Source: an uncultured bacterium
Lineage (GTDB): Bacteria; Bacillota; Clostridia; Lachnospirales; Lachnospiraceae
Length of the DNA: 5,800 nucleotides
Assembly: GCA_905214875.1 (NCBI GenBank)
Contig: CAJMNR010000083.1
Coordinates: 1 to 5,800, forward strand
Direction of reading: 5' to 3'
Part shown: positions 1 to 5,749 of the stretch, piece by piece
Numbering within the stretch: the first letter of the stretch is position 1
Layout of the letters: every line of letters starts with the position of its first letter
Notes under the pieces: generated by a model
The model's database searches: none
The model's input: the letters and a program-made list of their open reading frames with translations, nothing else
What the model was told of the DNA's origin: nothing
Made by a program: the position numbers and the translations under genes

Positions 1-44
1 ACACGTGCAGCTGATCGATACTAATAGGTCGAGGGCTTAATCAA
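1..44 (+). rRNA. 23S ribosomal RNA, 3' end only (partial)
   Basis: The first ~44 bases match the conserved extreme 3' end of bacterial 23S rRNA: the run ACTAATAGGTCGAGGGCTTAA (split here as positions 20-30 and 31-40) is the Firmicutes form of the E. coli terminal segment ending GAGGCTTAACCTT. The rest of the gene lies left of the window. The mature 3' end is placed near 42-44 by aligning GGCTTAA with the E. coli terminus, so it is uncertain by a few bases. It is transcribed rightward and ends an rRNA operon, because an intrinsic terminator follows within 120 nt with no 5S gene between. Confidence 0.93.
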
Positions 45-130
45 AAAAGAATGTCGAATGTCTTGTAACCAAGACATCGTTAGAATGTGTAGTTTTTAAG
101 GTATAAGCCCTTCGTGGAAGGCATAAAATA
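45..130 (+). other. rRNA operon 3' trailer with small hairpins, no 5S rRNA
   Basis: This is the transcribed trailer between the 23S 3' end and the terminator. It contains a perfect 8-bp hairpin, ATGTCTTG (58-65) and CAAGACAT (70-77) with a TAAC loop, and a weaker bulged one (GCCCTTC-GTG-GAAGGC, 107-122). These could serve in rRNA 3' processing, which is inferred. No 5S signature (such as the CCGAAC loop region) is present, and the ~86 nt is too short for a 5S gene of about 117 nt. No tRNA is seen. Confidence 0.6.
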
Positions 131-160
131 AGAACTGTTGAAAAACAGTTCTATTTTTTT
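131..160 (+). terminator. Intrinsic terminator of the rRNA operon
   Basis: A perfect 9-bp stem, AGAACTGTT (131-139) and AACAGTTCT (144-152), closes a GAAA tetraloop and is followed after one A by seven T residues (154-160). This is a canonical rho-independent terminator and ends the rRNA transcript. Confidence 0.92.
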
Positions 161-327
161 CGTAAACAATAAACTAAAGTCAGGTTCGTATGACTATATA
201 GTGTCTCTATTATTCTATTATAAAAAATCTTAAATCTTGAAATTGAAGATTGCCATTCATATATCCACATCATTTCACTAAAATCATGTGACAATCCACA
301 TTATAAAGAAAAAATCCACTTTGCCCT
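161..327. other. AT-rich intergenic region, no gene seen
   Basis: This stretch between the rRNA terminator and the next promoter has no credible reading frame with a ribosome binding site on either strand. It has a tandem heptamer (AAATCTT twice, 225-238), a weak inverted repeat (AATCTT 233-238 / AAGATT 246-251), and the nonamers ATATCCACA (261-269) and CAATCCACA (292-300) that resemble DnaA boxes. No other element is recognised. Confidence 0.5.
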
Positions 328-356
328 TTGAAAATCGTGTATAGTATGTATAAAAT
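328..356 (+). promoter_or_regulatory. Sigma-A-type promoter for the SF0329-like gene and probably lacI
   Basis: A -35 of TTGAAA (328-333) and a -10 of TAAAAT (351-356) are separated by 17 bp, each one or two mismatches from consensus. Transcription would start near 362-364. That places the GTG at 368 almost at the mRNA 5' end and supports the downstream ATG at 440 as the real start. An exact DnaA box on the minus strand (TGTGGATAA, 367-375) sits just after the predicted start. The assignment is from motif and position only. Confidence 0.6.
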
Positions 357-439
357 AAAAAGTTTTTGTGGATAACAGCACAAAAATTAGTTATAGTAAT
401 ACTAATAAAAGTAATTATCTAGAACACGAGGGAGAAGAG

Positions 440-1009
440 ATGGCATCTTGGAGTAAAGTAAGACAGCAGTTACAAAGTTTTTTAAGTCCTGAATTAGAAG
501 GACGAGTTGAATATCGTGTATCTAGTTATCGATATATGGGAAATAAACAAGGAACATGTAATCTTGCAGTTGATAAAAAAGAAATATTTGCAATGCAGAA
601 TATGAAGTATGACATCCGATGGTATGAAACAGAACAAGAAATCATCAAAGATTATGAAAGTAAGATTACTGTCACCGAGCAGGAAGTAGCAGCATTTAAA
701 GAAAAAGAAGGAAAGAACATTCCTGAGGAAAGAATCCCTGTAATTTTAAAGAAACGAAAAGCTTCTGAAATTGCTAAAAATATAGTAAAAGAACAGACCA
801 TATTAAGTAAGTCCAATTTTTCAGACATTGCAAATGAATTTCTAACAACGTCTGTGGACAAATGCCTAAATAGTGAACACATTTTATTTAATGTATTGGC
901 AATTGTAGATCGTCGTGTTGGGAAGAACCGTCTCAGAAAAATGGAACATAAGATAAATGAGAAGCATCCAATCGTTCAGTATTTTTATCATTTACGATGC
1001 GGAAGATAG
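440..1009 (+). CDS. Conserved hypothetical protein, SF0329 family (189 aa)
   Basis: The predicted product is a soluble cytoplasmic 189-residue protein of unknown function. I recognise it as SF0329-like (named for a Shigella protein, common in Firmicutes) from the N-terminal WSKVRQQLQSFLSPELEGRVEYR (residues 4-26, read as WSK..L.SFL.P.L.GRVEYR), RWYETEQEI (60-68), the PEER segment (95-98), VDRRVGK (156-162) and the C-terminal HPIVQYFYHLR (176-186). This rests on memory of the family. No signal peptide, membrane helix or catalytic motif is seen; the middle is charged and probably helical. The ATG at 440 is preferred over an in-frame GTG at 368 because GAGGGAG (428-434) lies 5 nt upstream and the promoter's start site would lie only a few nt before the GTG. 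It sits alone between the rRNA operon and lacI, 26 nt before lacI, so the two are probably co-transcribed; a role in mannan metabolism is not implied. Confidence 0.8.
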   Translation: MASWSKVRQQLQSFLSPELEGRVEYRVSSYRYMGNKQGTCNLAVDKKEIFAMQNMKYDIRWYETEQEIIKDYESKITVTEQEVAAFKEKEGKNIPEERIPVILKKRKASEIAKNIVKEQTILSKSNFSDIANEFLTTSVDKCLNSEHILFNVLAIVDRRVGKNRLRKMEHKINEKHPIVQYFYHLRCGR

Positions 1010-1035
1010 AAACGTTCAGATTAGGAGGAAATATC

Positions 1036-2043
1036 ATGGGAAAATCCGTGCGATTATCAGATATTGCAAATGAACTTGAGGTGAGTATTGTTACTGTATC
1101 AAATGCCCTTTCTGGAAAGAAGGGCGTCAGTGAACCATTACGCCAAAAGATAGAGAGCAAGGCTAAAGAAATGGGATACATAAAGAGTAGTACCAGTTCA
1201 GCAGGAAGCCAGGCCGAAAGCTATAATATTGGTGTAATTGTGTCGGAACGATATTTGGGACGAACAACATCATTTTATTGGGAACTTTATCAGAAATTTG
1301 TTGGAGCAACATCAAGAAAAGGCTCCTTTACCATGCTTGAAGTACTATCATTAGAAAGTGAACAGATGATAGAGATGCCGGCAATCATAAGAGAAAATAA
1401 GATAGACGGCTTAATTATTATAGGACGGCTTAATACGGAGTACTTAAAAGAATTAAATGAGCAAAGAAAAGTTCCGATGGTATTCCTGGATTTTTATGAC
1501 GAGCATATCGTGTGTGACAGTGTTGTATCGGATAATTTTTATGGAATGTATAAAATGACAAGCTATTTAATTAACCAAGGACATAAGGAAATTGCATTTG
1601 TGGGCGAAAAGCTGGCAACAAGCAGTATTATGGATCGTTATCTAGGATATATGAAAGCCATGCTAGAGAATGGAATTAAGGTAAATGAAAAATGGGTACT
1701 TCCTGATCGTGATTTAGAGAAAGGTATTATGGAAATAAAGTTACCAAAGGTTATGCCCACAGCGTTTGTCTGCAACTGTGATCTTGCGGCAGAAATGTTA
1801 ATCGAGCAACTCAAGAATGCGGGATATGATGTACCAGGACAGATTTCTATCGTGGGATATGATAACTTTACATACTCTAAGTTCATTAGCAAAAACCTTA
1901 CTACTTATGATGTGGATACAACCCGTCTGGCAAAAGAGGCATTTCATATATTAACAAAGCGAATAAAGAAATCTTCCGATCATCGAGAAATGCGTATTGT
2001 GCAAGGACAAATGCTGATTCGCAATAGTGTAAATTCAATATAG
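1036..2043 (+). CDS. LacI-family transcriptional regulator (335 aa)
   Basis: This is a LacI/GalR-family DNA-binding regulator. Residues 5-48 form the family helix-turn-helix (VRLSDIANELEVS, then TVSNALSGK and VSEPLRQKI, ending EMGY). A periplasmic-binding-protein-like sensor domain starts at IGVIV (65-69). Effector-site landmarks include DGLIIIG (124-130), SDN (165-167), DRYLGY (200-205, the usual sugar-contacting Arg), CNCDLAA (246-252), VGYDNF (273-278) and LTTYDVD (288-294). The linker at residues 49-63 (SSTSSAGSQAES) lacks the usual hinge-helix PN..A..L residues, which is atypical. The ATG at 1036 is chosen over one at 997 because AGGAGG (1023-1028) lies 7 nt upstream and the 335-aa length and N-terminus are standard; 997 would also overlap the previous gene. 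Its position directly before the mannooligosaccharide operon, with an inverted repeat in that operon's promoter, suggests it represses the operon and senses a manno-sugar, but this is inferred. It could instead regulate distant genes. Confidence 0.93.
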   Translation: MGKSVRLSDIANELEVSIVTVSNALSGKKGVSEPLRQKIESKAKEMGYIKSSTSSAGSQAESYNIGVIVSERYLGRTTSFYWELYQKFVGATSRKGSFTMLEVLSLESEQMIEMPAIIRENKIDGLIIIGRLNTEYLKELNEQRKVPMVFLDFYDEHIVCDSVVSDNFYGMYKMTSYLINQGHKEIAFVGEKLATSSIMDRYLGYMKAMLENGIKVNEKWVLPDRDLEKGIMEIKLPKVMPTAFVCNCDLAAEMLIEQLKNAGYDVPGQISIVGYDNFTYSKFISKNLTTYDVDTTRLAKEAFHILTKRIKKSSDHREMRIVQGQMLIRNSVNSI

Positions 2044-2050
2044 GAGATAG

Positions 2051-2078
2051 AGGCTACTGCTTAGCGGTAGCCTTTTTT
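2051..2078 (+). terminator. Intrinsic terminator after lacI
   Basis: AGGCTAC (2051-2057) pairs with GTAGCCT (2067-2073). The stem extends inward by T-G, G-C and C-G pairs to a TTA loop, giving about 10 bp, and a T6 run (2073-2078) follows. It starts 7 nt after the lacI stop and separates that transcript from the mannan operon, which has its own promoter. Confidence 0.92.
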
Positions 2079-2124
2079 AGTTATGCCTAAAATGATATTT
2101 TTATAAAAAAATATTTACCAATAC

Positions 2125-2153
2125 TTGACAATTGGTTACTTTAAAAGTATCCT
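2125..2153 (+). promoter_or_regulatory. Sigma-A promoter of the mannooligosaccharide operon
   Basis: A consensus -35 TTGACA (2125-2130) and a -10 TATCCT (2148-2153, 4 of 6 matches) are separated by exactly 17 bp. The start would be near 2160, leaving a leader of ~65 nt before the GTG at 2226. The strong -35 with a poor -10 fits a regulated promoter, and an inverted repeat overlaps the spacer and the start region. No CcpA cre site matching TGNAANCGNTNNCA is seen nearby. Confidence 0.78.
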
Positions 2154-2162
2154 TAAAGTAAC
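2135..2162. promoter_or_regulatory. Candidate operator: perfect 10-bp inverted repeat in the promoter
   Basis: GTTACTTTAA (2135-2144) and TTAAAGTAAC (2153-2162) are exact reverse complements separated by 8 bp. The left arm fills the -35/-10 spacer and the right arm runs from the last -10 base through the predicted start, so a bound protein would block RNA polymerase. Two shorter odd-centred palindromes overlap it: TACTTT-A-AAAGTA (2137-2149) and AAGT-A-ACTT (2156-2164), with centres 17 bp apart. The adjacent LacI-type protein is the likeliest ligand. However, there is no central CG typical of many LacI-family operators, so another regulator is possible. Confidence 0.65.
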
Positions 2163-2225
2163 TTAAATTAAGCTAAACGAGAGAATAAATTAAGTTAAAA
2201 ATGGATGAATTGGGAGGAACAAATT

Positions 2226-3251
2226 GTGAGTGAGGTAAAGATAATTGGGCCAGAGGTCTCTAATATGCCTTGGCAGGAACGCAAAGGGGATAAAGCAGGA
2301 AATATGCCATTATATCGTTATACTGAGAATCCAATCATAGGGAGAAATCCAATCCCCGGTGTAGCAAGAATCTTTAATAGTGCAGTAATGCCTTATAAGG
2401 ATGAATTCATTGGAGTATTTCGTGGAGAACAGACAAACGGAGTTCCTTATATTTATTTAGGAAGAAGCAAGGATGGAATCCATTGGGAGTTTGAACAGAA
2501 TAAGATACCATTTGTTGATGAAGACGGAAATTCCTTTATGCCAAAATACGCGTATGATCCAAGACTTGTAAAGGTAGAGGATACCTATTATATCATTTGG
2601 TGCCAAGACTTTTATGGTGCTGCCATTGGTATGGCAAAGACGCAGGATTTTAAGACATTTACAAGACTGGAGAATCCATTTATACCATTTAACCGTAACG
2701 CAGTCTTATTTCCACGTAAGGTAAATGGTAACTTCCTGTTGCTTTCTCGTCCAAGTGACAGTGGACATACACCATTTGGAGATATCTTCTTATCAGAGAG
2801 TCCTGATCTTGTTTATTGGGGAAAACACAGACATGTGATGGAACGAGGAAAAGAATGGTGGGAGTCCGTAAAGATTGGCGGAGGTGCTGCACCAATTGAG
2901 ACATCAGAAGGATGGCTGTTATTCTATCATGGTGTTTCAAGTACATGTAACGGATTTGTGTATAGCATAGGCGGGGCAATTCTTGATATTGATCAGCCTT
3001 CCATTGTGAAATACAGATGTTCCACATTTTTATTAACACCAGAGGAGTCCTATGAAGAAAGAGGATTTGTACCAAATGTCGTATTTCCATGTGCAACGAT
3101 TCATGATGCAAAGACTGGACGAATTGCGATTTATTATGGAGCGGCAGACAGCTACGTCGGATTGGCATTTACGAAAGTAGACGAGGTCATTACATATATA
3201 AAAGAAAATAGCGTGCTAACAGAAACTGATATTGAAGTAGGAAGAAGATAG
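2226..3251 (+). CDS. Beta-1,4-mannooligosaccharide phosphorylase, GH130 (GH130_2-type, 341 aa)
   Basis: The predicted enzyme (EC 2.4.1.319) phosphorolyses the non-reducing end of beta-1,4-mannooligosaccharides to alpha-mannose 1-phosphate and a shortened oligomer, in the cytoplasm (no signal peptide). The family five-bladed beta-propeller is marked by VARIFNSAV (46-54), FRGEQTNG (65-72), YAYDPRLV (108-115) with the probable proton-donor Asp111, NRNAVLFPRKVNG (156-168) and LLSRPSDSGHTPFGDIFLSE (172-191, key RPSD and HTPFGD), the set expected to build the mannose and phosphate sites. Also present are KIGGGAAPIETSEGW (216-230), FYHGV (233-237) and IYYGAAD (302-308). It resembles R. albus RaMP2 by recollection. 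The GTG at 2226 is preferred: GGAGG (2213-2217) lies 8 nt upstream, while an in-frame ATG at 2205 has no site and would contain that Shine-Dalgarno in its coding region. It is first in the operon, 15 nt before the epimerase. Other GH130_2 specificities (mannosyl-N-acetylglucosamine) are possible but less likely next to an epimerase. Confidence 0.9.
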   Translation: MSEVKIIGPEVSNMPWQERKGDKAGNMPLYRYTENPIIGRNPIPGVARIFNSAVMPYKDEFIGVFRGEQTNGVPYIYLGRSKDGIHWEFEQNKIPFVDEDGNSFMPKYAYDPRLVKVEDTYYIIWCQDFYGAAIGMAKTQDFKTFTRLENPFIPFNRNAVLFPRKVNGNFLLLSRPSDSGHTPFGDIFLSESPDLVYWGKHRHVMERGKEWWESVKIGGGAAPIETSEGWLLFYHGVSSTCNGFVYSIGGAILDIDQPSIVKYRCSTFLLTPEESYEERGFVPNVVFPCATIHDAKTGRIAIYYGAADSYVGLAFTKVDEVITYIKENSVLTETDIEVGRR

Positions 3252-3266
3252 CTTGAGGGGGCTAAT

Positions 3267-4466
3267 ATGATGCTATATGATGAGGTGAAACTTCATTTAA
3301 CAGAAGATATCATTCCATTTTGGACGAACTTACATGATGAGGAGCACGGAGGATACTATGGATATTATGATTTTGATCGGAAACTGGACAAAGAAGCAGT
3401 AAAGGGTGGAATCCTAAATAGCCGAATCTTATGGTTCTTTTCCCATGCGTATTTGCTGTTAGGAGAAGAATCATTATTAGCAGAAGCGAAACATGCATAT
3501 GAGTTTTTGACAGATGCCTGCCTAGATAAGAATAATGGCGGTGTGTACTGGTCAGTTACTTATGATGGAAAGCCGAAGGATACGATTAAACATACTTATA
3601 ATCAGGCATTTGCAATCTATGCCTTATCAGAATACTATGATGCAAGTAAAGATGAAGAAGCACTTCGTCTTGCAAATGGGTTATATGACATAATTGAATC
3701 AAAGTGCAGAGATGAAAAAGGGTATCTGGAAGCATTCGATGAAACATTTCAGCCAGTTGGAAATGAGAAACTTTCAGAAAATGGCGTTATGGCAGAGAAG
3801 ACAATGAATACGTTGCTACATGTATATGAAGGATATACGAATCTATATCGTGTGACAAAGCAGGATAGGGTAAAGAAGAGCTTGCTTTGGATTCTTCAGA
3901 TATTTGCGGACAAGGTATATAATCCAAGACTGAAACGTCAGGAAGTATTTTTCGATAAAGACTGGAATAGTTTAATTGATTTGCATTCGTATGGACATGA
4001 TATTGAGACGTCCTGGCTAATCGATTATGGTTGCGAGTTGTTGGAGGAGCCTGAGGTCACAGCTAAGATGTTTGAAATAACGAAGGAACTTAGAAAAACC
4101 ATCTATGAAAGAGCTTATGTGAACCATTCCATATTAAATGAGTGTGAGCGTGGCGTAGATAACAAGATGCGTATTTGGTGGGTACAGGCAGAAGGTGTGC
4201 TTGGTTTCTTAAATGGATATGAGAAGGAACCAGAGAAAACAGAATACTGGCAGGCAGCAAATGACATTTGGAATTATATTAAGACGTACGTGATCGATAA
4301 GAGAGAAAACTCTGAATGGTATTGGCAAGTATATCAGGATGGAACGCCAGATACGAAGAAGCCAATTGTGGAACCTTGGAAATGCCCATATCACAATGGA
4401 CGTATGTGCATGGAAGTTATTCGCCGTCTGCAAGATAAGAACACGAATTACGAAATGCTGTTTTAA
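3267..4466 (+). CDS. Cellobiose 2-epimerase (mannobiose 2-epimerase activity, AGE superfamily, 399 aa)
   Basis: This enzyme (EC 5.1.3.11) epimerises the reducing-end sugar of beta-1,4 disaccharides; here the likely job is beta-1,4-mannobiose to 4-O-beta-D-mannosyl-D-glucose. It spans the whole (alpha/alpha)6-barrel family, close in length to R. albus CE (~389 aa). Visible motifs are NSRILWFFSHAY (51-62, Arg53), KHTYNQAFAIYALS (108-121), LSENGVMAEKTMNTLLHVYE (169-188, His185), HSYGHDIE (240-247, His244), RIWWVQAEGVLGF (302-314) and PWKCPYHNGRMCMEV (370-384, His376). His185, His244 and His376 align by memory with the catalytic/active-site histidines of RaCE; all are intact. It is cytoplasmic with no signal peptide. 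The start is MM: ATG 3267 or 3270, with GAGGGGG (3255-3261) 5 or 8 nt upstream, so the first residue is ambiguous. It lies between two GH130 phosphorylases, with 15- and 14-nt gaps. N-acylglucosamine 2-epimerase is the older superfamily label but the motifs favour the cellobiose group. Confidence 0.93.
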   Translation: MMLYDEVKLHLTEDIIPFWTNLHDEEHGGYYGYYDFDRKLDKEAVKGGILNSRILWFFSHAYLLLGEESLLAEAKHAYEFLTDACLDKNNGGVYWSVTYDGKPKDTIKHTYNQAFAIYALSEYYDASKDEEALRLANGLYDIIESKCRDEKGYLEAFDETFQPVGNEKLSENGVMAEKTMNTLLHVYEGYTNLYRVTKQDRVKKSLLWILQIFADKVYNPRLKRQEVFFDKDWNSLIDLHSYGHDIETSWLIDYGCELLEEPEVTAKMFEITKELRKTIYERAYVNHSILNECERGVDNKMRIWWVQAEGVLGFLNGYEKEPEKTEYWQAANDIWNYIKTYVIDKRENSEWYWQVYQDGTPDTKKPIVEPWKCPYHNGRMCMEVIRRLQDKNTNYEMLF

Positions 4467-4480
4467 GGGGGGAAAGCGGT

Positions 4481-5680
4481 ATGGCAGTACATAAGCGGTA
4501 TTATGAAGAAAAGAAGAAGCAGGACCTTTTATTGGAGCGGAAAAATAGCAAGAAGGATTGCTATAATGGCATCTTTAGTAGGTATAACAATCCCGTCTTA
4601 ACAAGAGAGCATATTCCTTTAGTATGGAGATACGACATAAATGATGAGACTAATCCATTCTTTATGGAACGATTGGGAGTGAATGCTGTATTTAATGCAG
4701 GAGCAATTGAATTAAACGGTAAGTTCTATCTTGTAGCTAGGGTAGAGGGAAATGATCGGAAATCATTTTTTGCGGTAGCCGAGAGCAGTACAGGAATCGA
4801 TGGATTTCATTTCTGGGATTATCCAATCCTTTTACCAGATTTATATGAAGAGGAGACAAATGTTTATGATATGCGTCTGACAAAACATGAGGATGGATAT
4901 ATATATGGAGTCTTTTGCTCAGAGAGCAAGGATACGTCTTCCAATGACTTGTCTGCAGCAATCGCAGCCGCCGGAATTGTTCGGACGAAAGATTTAAAAC
5001 ATTGGGAAAGACTCGATAATTTAGTGACACTTCACTCACCACAGCAGAGAAATGTTGTATTGTATCCCGAGTTTGTTAATGGAAAATATGCATTCTATAC
5101 AAGACCTATGGATGATTTCATTGAAACAGGTAGTGGCGGTGGAATCGGATTTGGATTATGTGATGATATCTGTCATGCAGTAATTAATGAAGAGAAGATT
5201 ACAAGTAAGAGAATCTACCATACAATCACAGAGGCGAAAAATGGAGCAGGAGCCGTACCAATTAAGACAAAGAGAGGATATATCCATATTGCTCATGGAG
5301 TAAGGAATACAGCGGCAGGTCTAAGATACGTTCTATATTGTTTTGCTACGGACTTAGATGATCCATCTAAAGTAATAGCTGAGCCATCCGGATTATTGCT
5401 AGCTCCAAGGGAGGAAGAACGAATCGGAGATGTCTCTAATGTAGTATTCTGTAATGGCGCCATTGCAAGAGAAAATGGAGAGGTCTACATTTATTATGCA
5501 TCTTCAGATACAAGAATGCATGTTGCCACTACGACAATTGAGCAGCTTGAGGATTTTGTTTTTAATACCCCTGAGGATCCCCATCGCTCTGTAAAATGTG
5601 TAGAGCAAAGATGTGAGCTGATTCGAAAAAATCTTGAACTGCTAAATGAAGTAGCTATAGATAGTACGCTTTCTATATAG
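4481..5680 (+). CDS. 4-O-beta-D-mannosyl-D-glucose phosphorylase, GH130 (GH130_1-type, 399 aa)
   Basis: The predicted enzyme (EC 2.4.1.281) converts mannosyl-beta-1,4-glucose and phosphate to alpha-mannose 1-phosphate and glucose, the last step of the pathway. Sequence landmarks match Bacteroides fragilis MGP and RaMP1 from memory: WRYDINDETNPFFMERLGVN (49-68), RVEGNDRKSFFAVAES (87-102), TNVYDMRLTKHEDG (126-139) with probable general acid Asp130 (equivalent to BfMGP Asp131), QQRNVVLYPEFVNGKYA (188-204), YTRPMDDFIETGSGGGIGFG (206-225), AHGVRNTAAGLRYVLY (271-286), GDVSNVVF (316-323) and YYASSDTRMHVATTTIE (338-354). The N-terminal ~35 residues are a charged helix, also typical of this subfamily. 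The ATG at 4481 has AAGGGGGG (4465-4472) 8 nt upstream that overlaps the epimerase stop codon. It is the final operon gene. It is not a duplicate of the first GH130: it is longer, with different glycine-rich and ADRKS-type signatures, so the two have distinct substrates. Confidence 0.94.
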   Translation: MAVHKRYYEEKKKQDLLLERKNSKKDCYNGIFSRYNNPVLTREHIPLVWRYDINDETNPFFMERLGVNAVFNAGAIELNGKFYLVARVEGNDRKSFFAVAESSTGIDGFHFWDYPILLPDLYEEETNVYDMRLTKHEDGYIYGVFCSESKDTSSNDLSAAIAAAGIVRTKDLKHWERLDNLVTLHSPQQRNVVLYPEFVNGKYAFYTRPMDDFIETGSGGGIGFGLCDDICHAVINEEKITSKRIYHTITEAKNGAGAVPIKTKRGYIHIAHGVRNTAAGLRYVLYCFATDLDDPSKVIAEPSGLLLAPREEERIGDVSNVVFCNGAIARENGEVYIYYASSDTRMHVATTTIEQLEDFVFNTPEDPHRSVKCVEQRCELIRKNLELLNEVAIDSTLSI

Positions 5681-5703
5681 TAAGGATGAGTAATGGTATC
5701 TGG

Positions 5704-5747
5704 AAGAAAGAGAGGTAAATTGTGTACACAATTTACCTCTCTTTCTT
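5704..5747. terminator. 44-bp perfect palindrome, probable (bidirectional) terminator
   Basis: Bases 5704-5725 and 5726-5747 are exact reverse complements (22-bp arms, no spacer; centre GTGT/ACAC). In RNA the stem can gain G-U pairs at 5701-5703. It lies 23 nt after the last stop codon of the operon. The 5' arm is purine-rich (AAGAAAGAGAGG) and the 3' arm pyrimidine-rich (CCTCTCTTTCTTTT), so a U-rich tail is provided by the stem's lower part plus 5748-5749. Either orientation gives a similar hairpin. The U tract is interrupted, so termination is likely rather than certain; it could also stabilise the mRNA 3' end. Confidence 0.75.
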
Positions 5748-5749
5748 TT

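Noticed and set aside
368..439. GTG start at 368 extending the SF0329-like protein by 24 residues
   Set aside because: It has no ribosome binding site and lies within a few nt of the predicted transcription start. The ATG at 440 has a good SD, and the family N-terminus begins there.
997..1035. ATG at 997 as the lacI start
   Set aside because: It overlaps the end of the preceding gene and lacks an SD. AGGAGG precedes the ATG at 1036, where the family N-terminus starts.
652..1181. Minus-strand open frames of 76 and 82 codons (652-882, 933-1181)
   Set aside because: They are antisense to the SF0329-like and lacI genes, with no SD and low-complexity hydrophobic translations typical of shadow frames.
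2205..2225. ATG at 2205 as the GH130_2 start
   Set aside because: There is no SD upstream, and the strong GGAGG at 2213-2217 would lie inside the coding region while being ideally spaced for the GTG at 2226.
2079..2225. Riboswitch or CcpA cre site in the operon leader
   Set aside because: The leader is only ~65 nt and AT-rich, with no recognised aptamer core and no match to the cre consensus. The inverted repeat explains the visible structure better as a protein-binding site.
2201..2233. Ten-codon ORF (ATG 2201 to TGA 2233) as a leader peptide over the GH130 start
   Set aside because: It has no SD of its own and it covers the SD of the downstream gene. No codon pattern suggests attenuation, so it is most likely chance.
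2689..3168. Minus-strand 159-codon open frame inside the first GH130 gene
   Set aside because: It is antisense to a clearly conserved enzyme gene. Its product has no recognisable domain and there is no SD or promoter for it; it is a coding shadow.
4737..5042. Minus-strand 101-codon frame inside the last gene
   Set aside because: It is antisense to the strongly conserved GH130_1 core and has no start signals or family resemblance.
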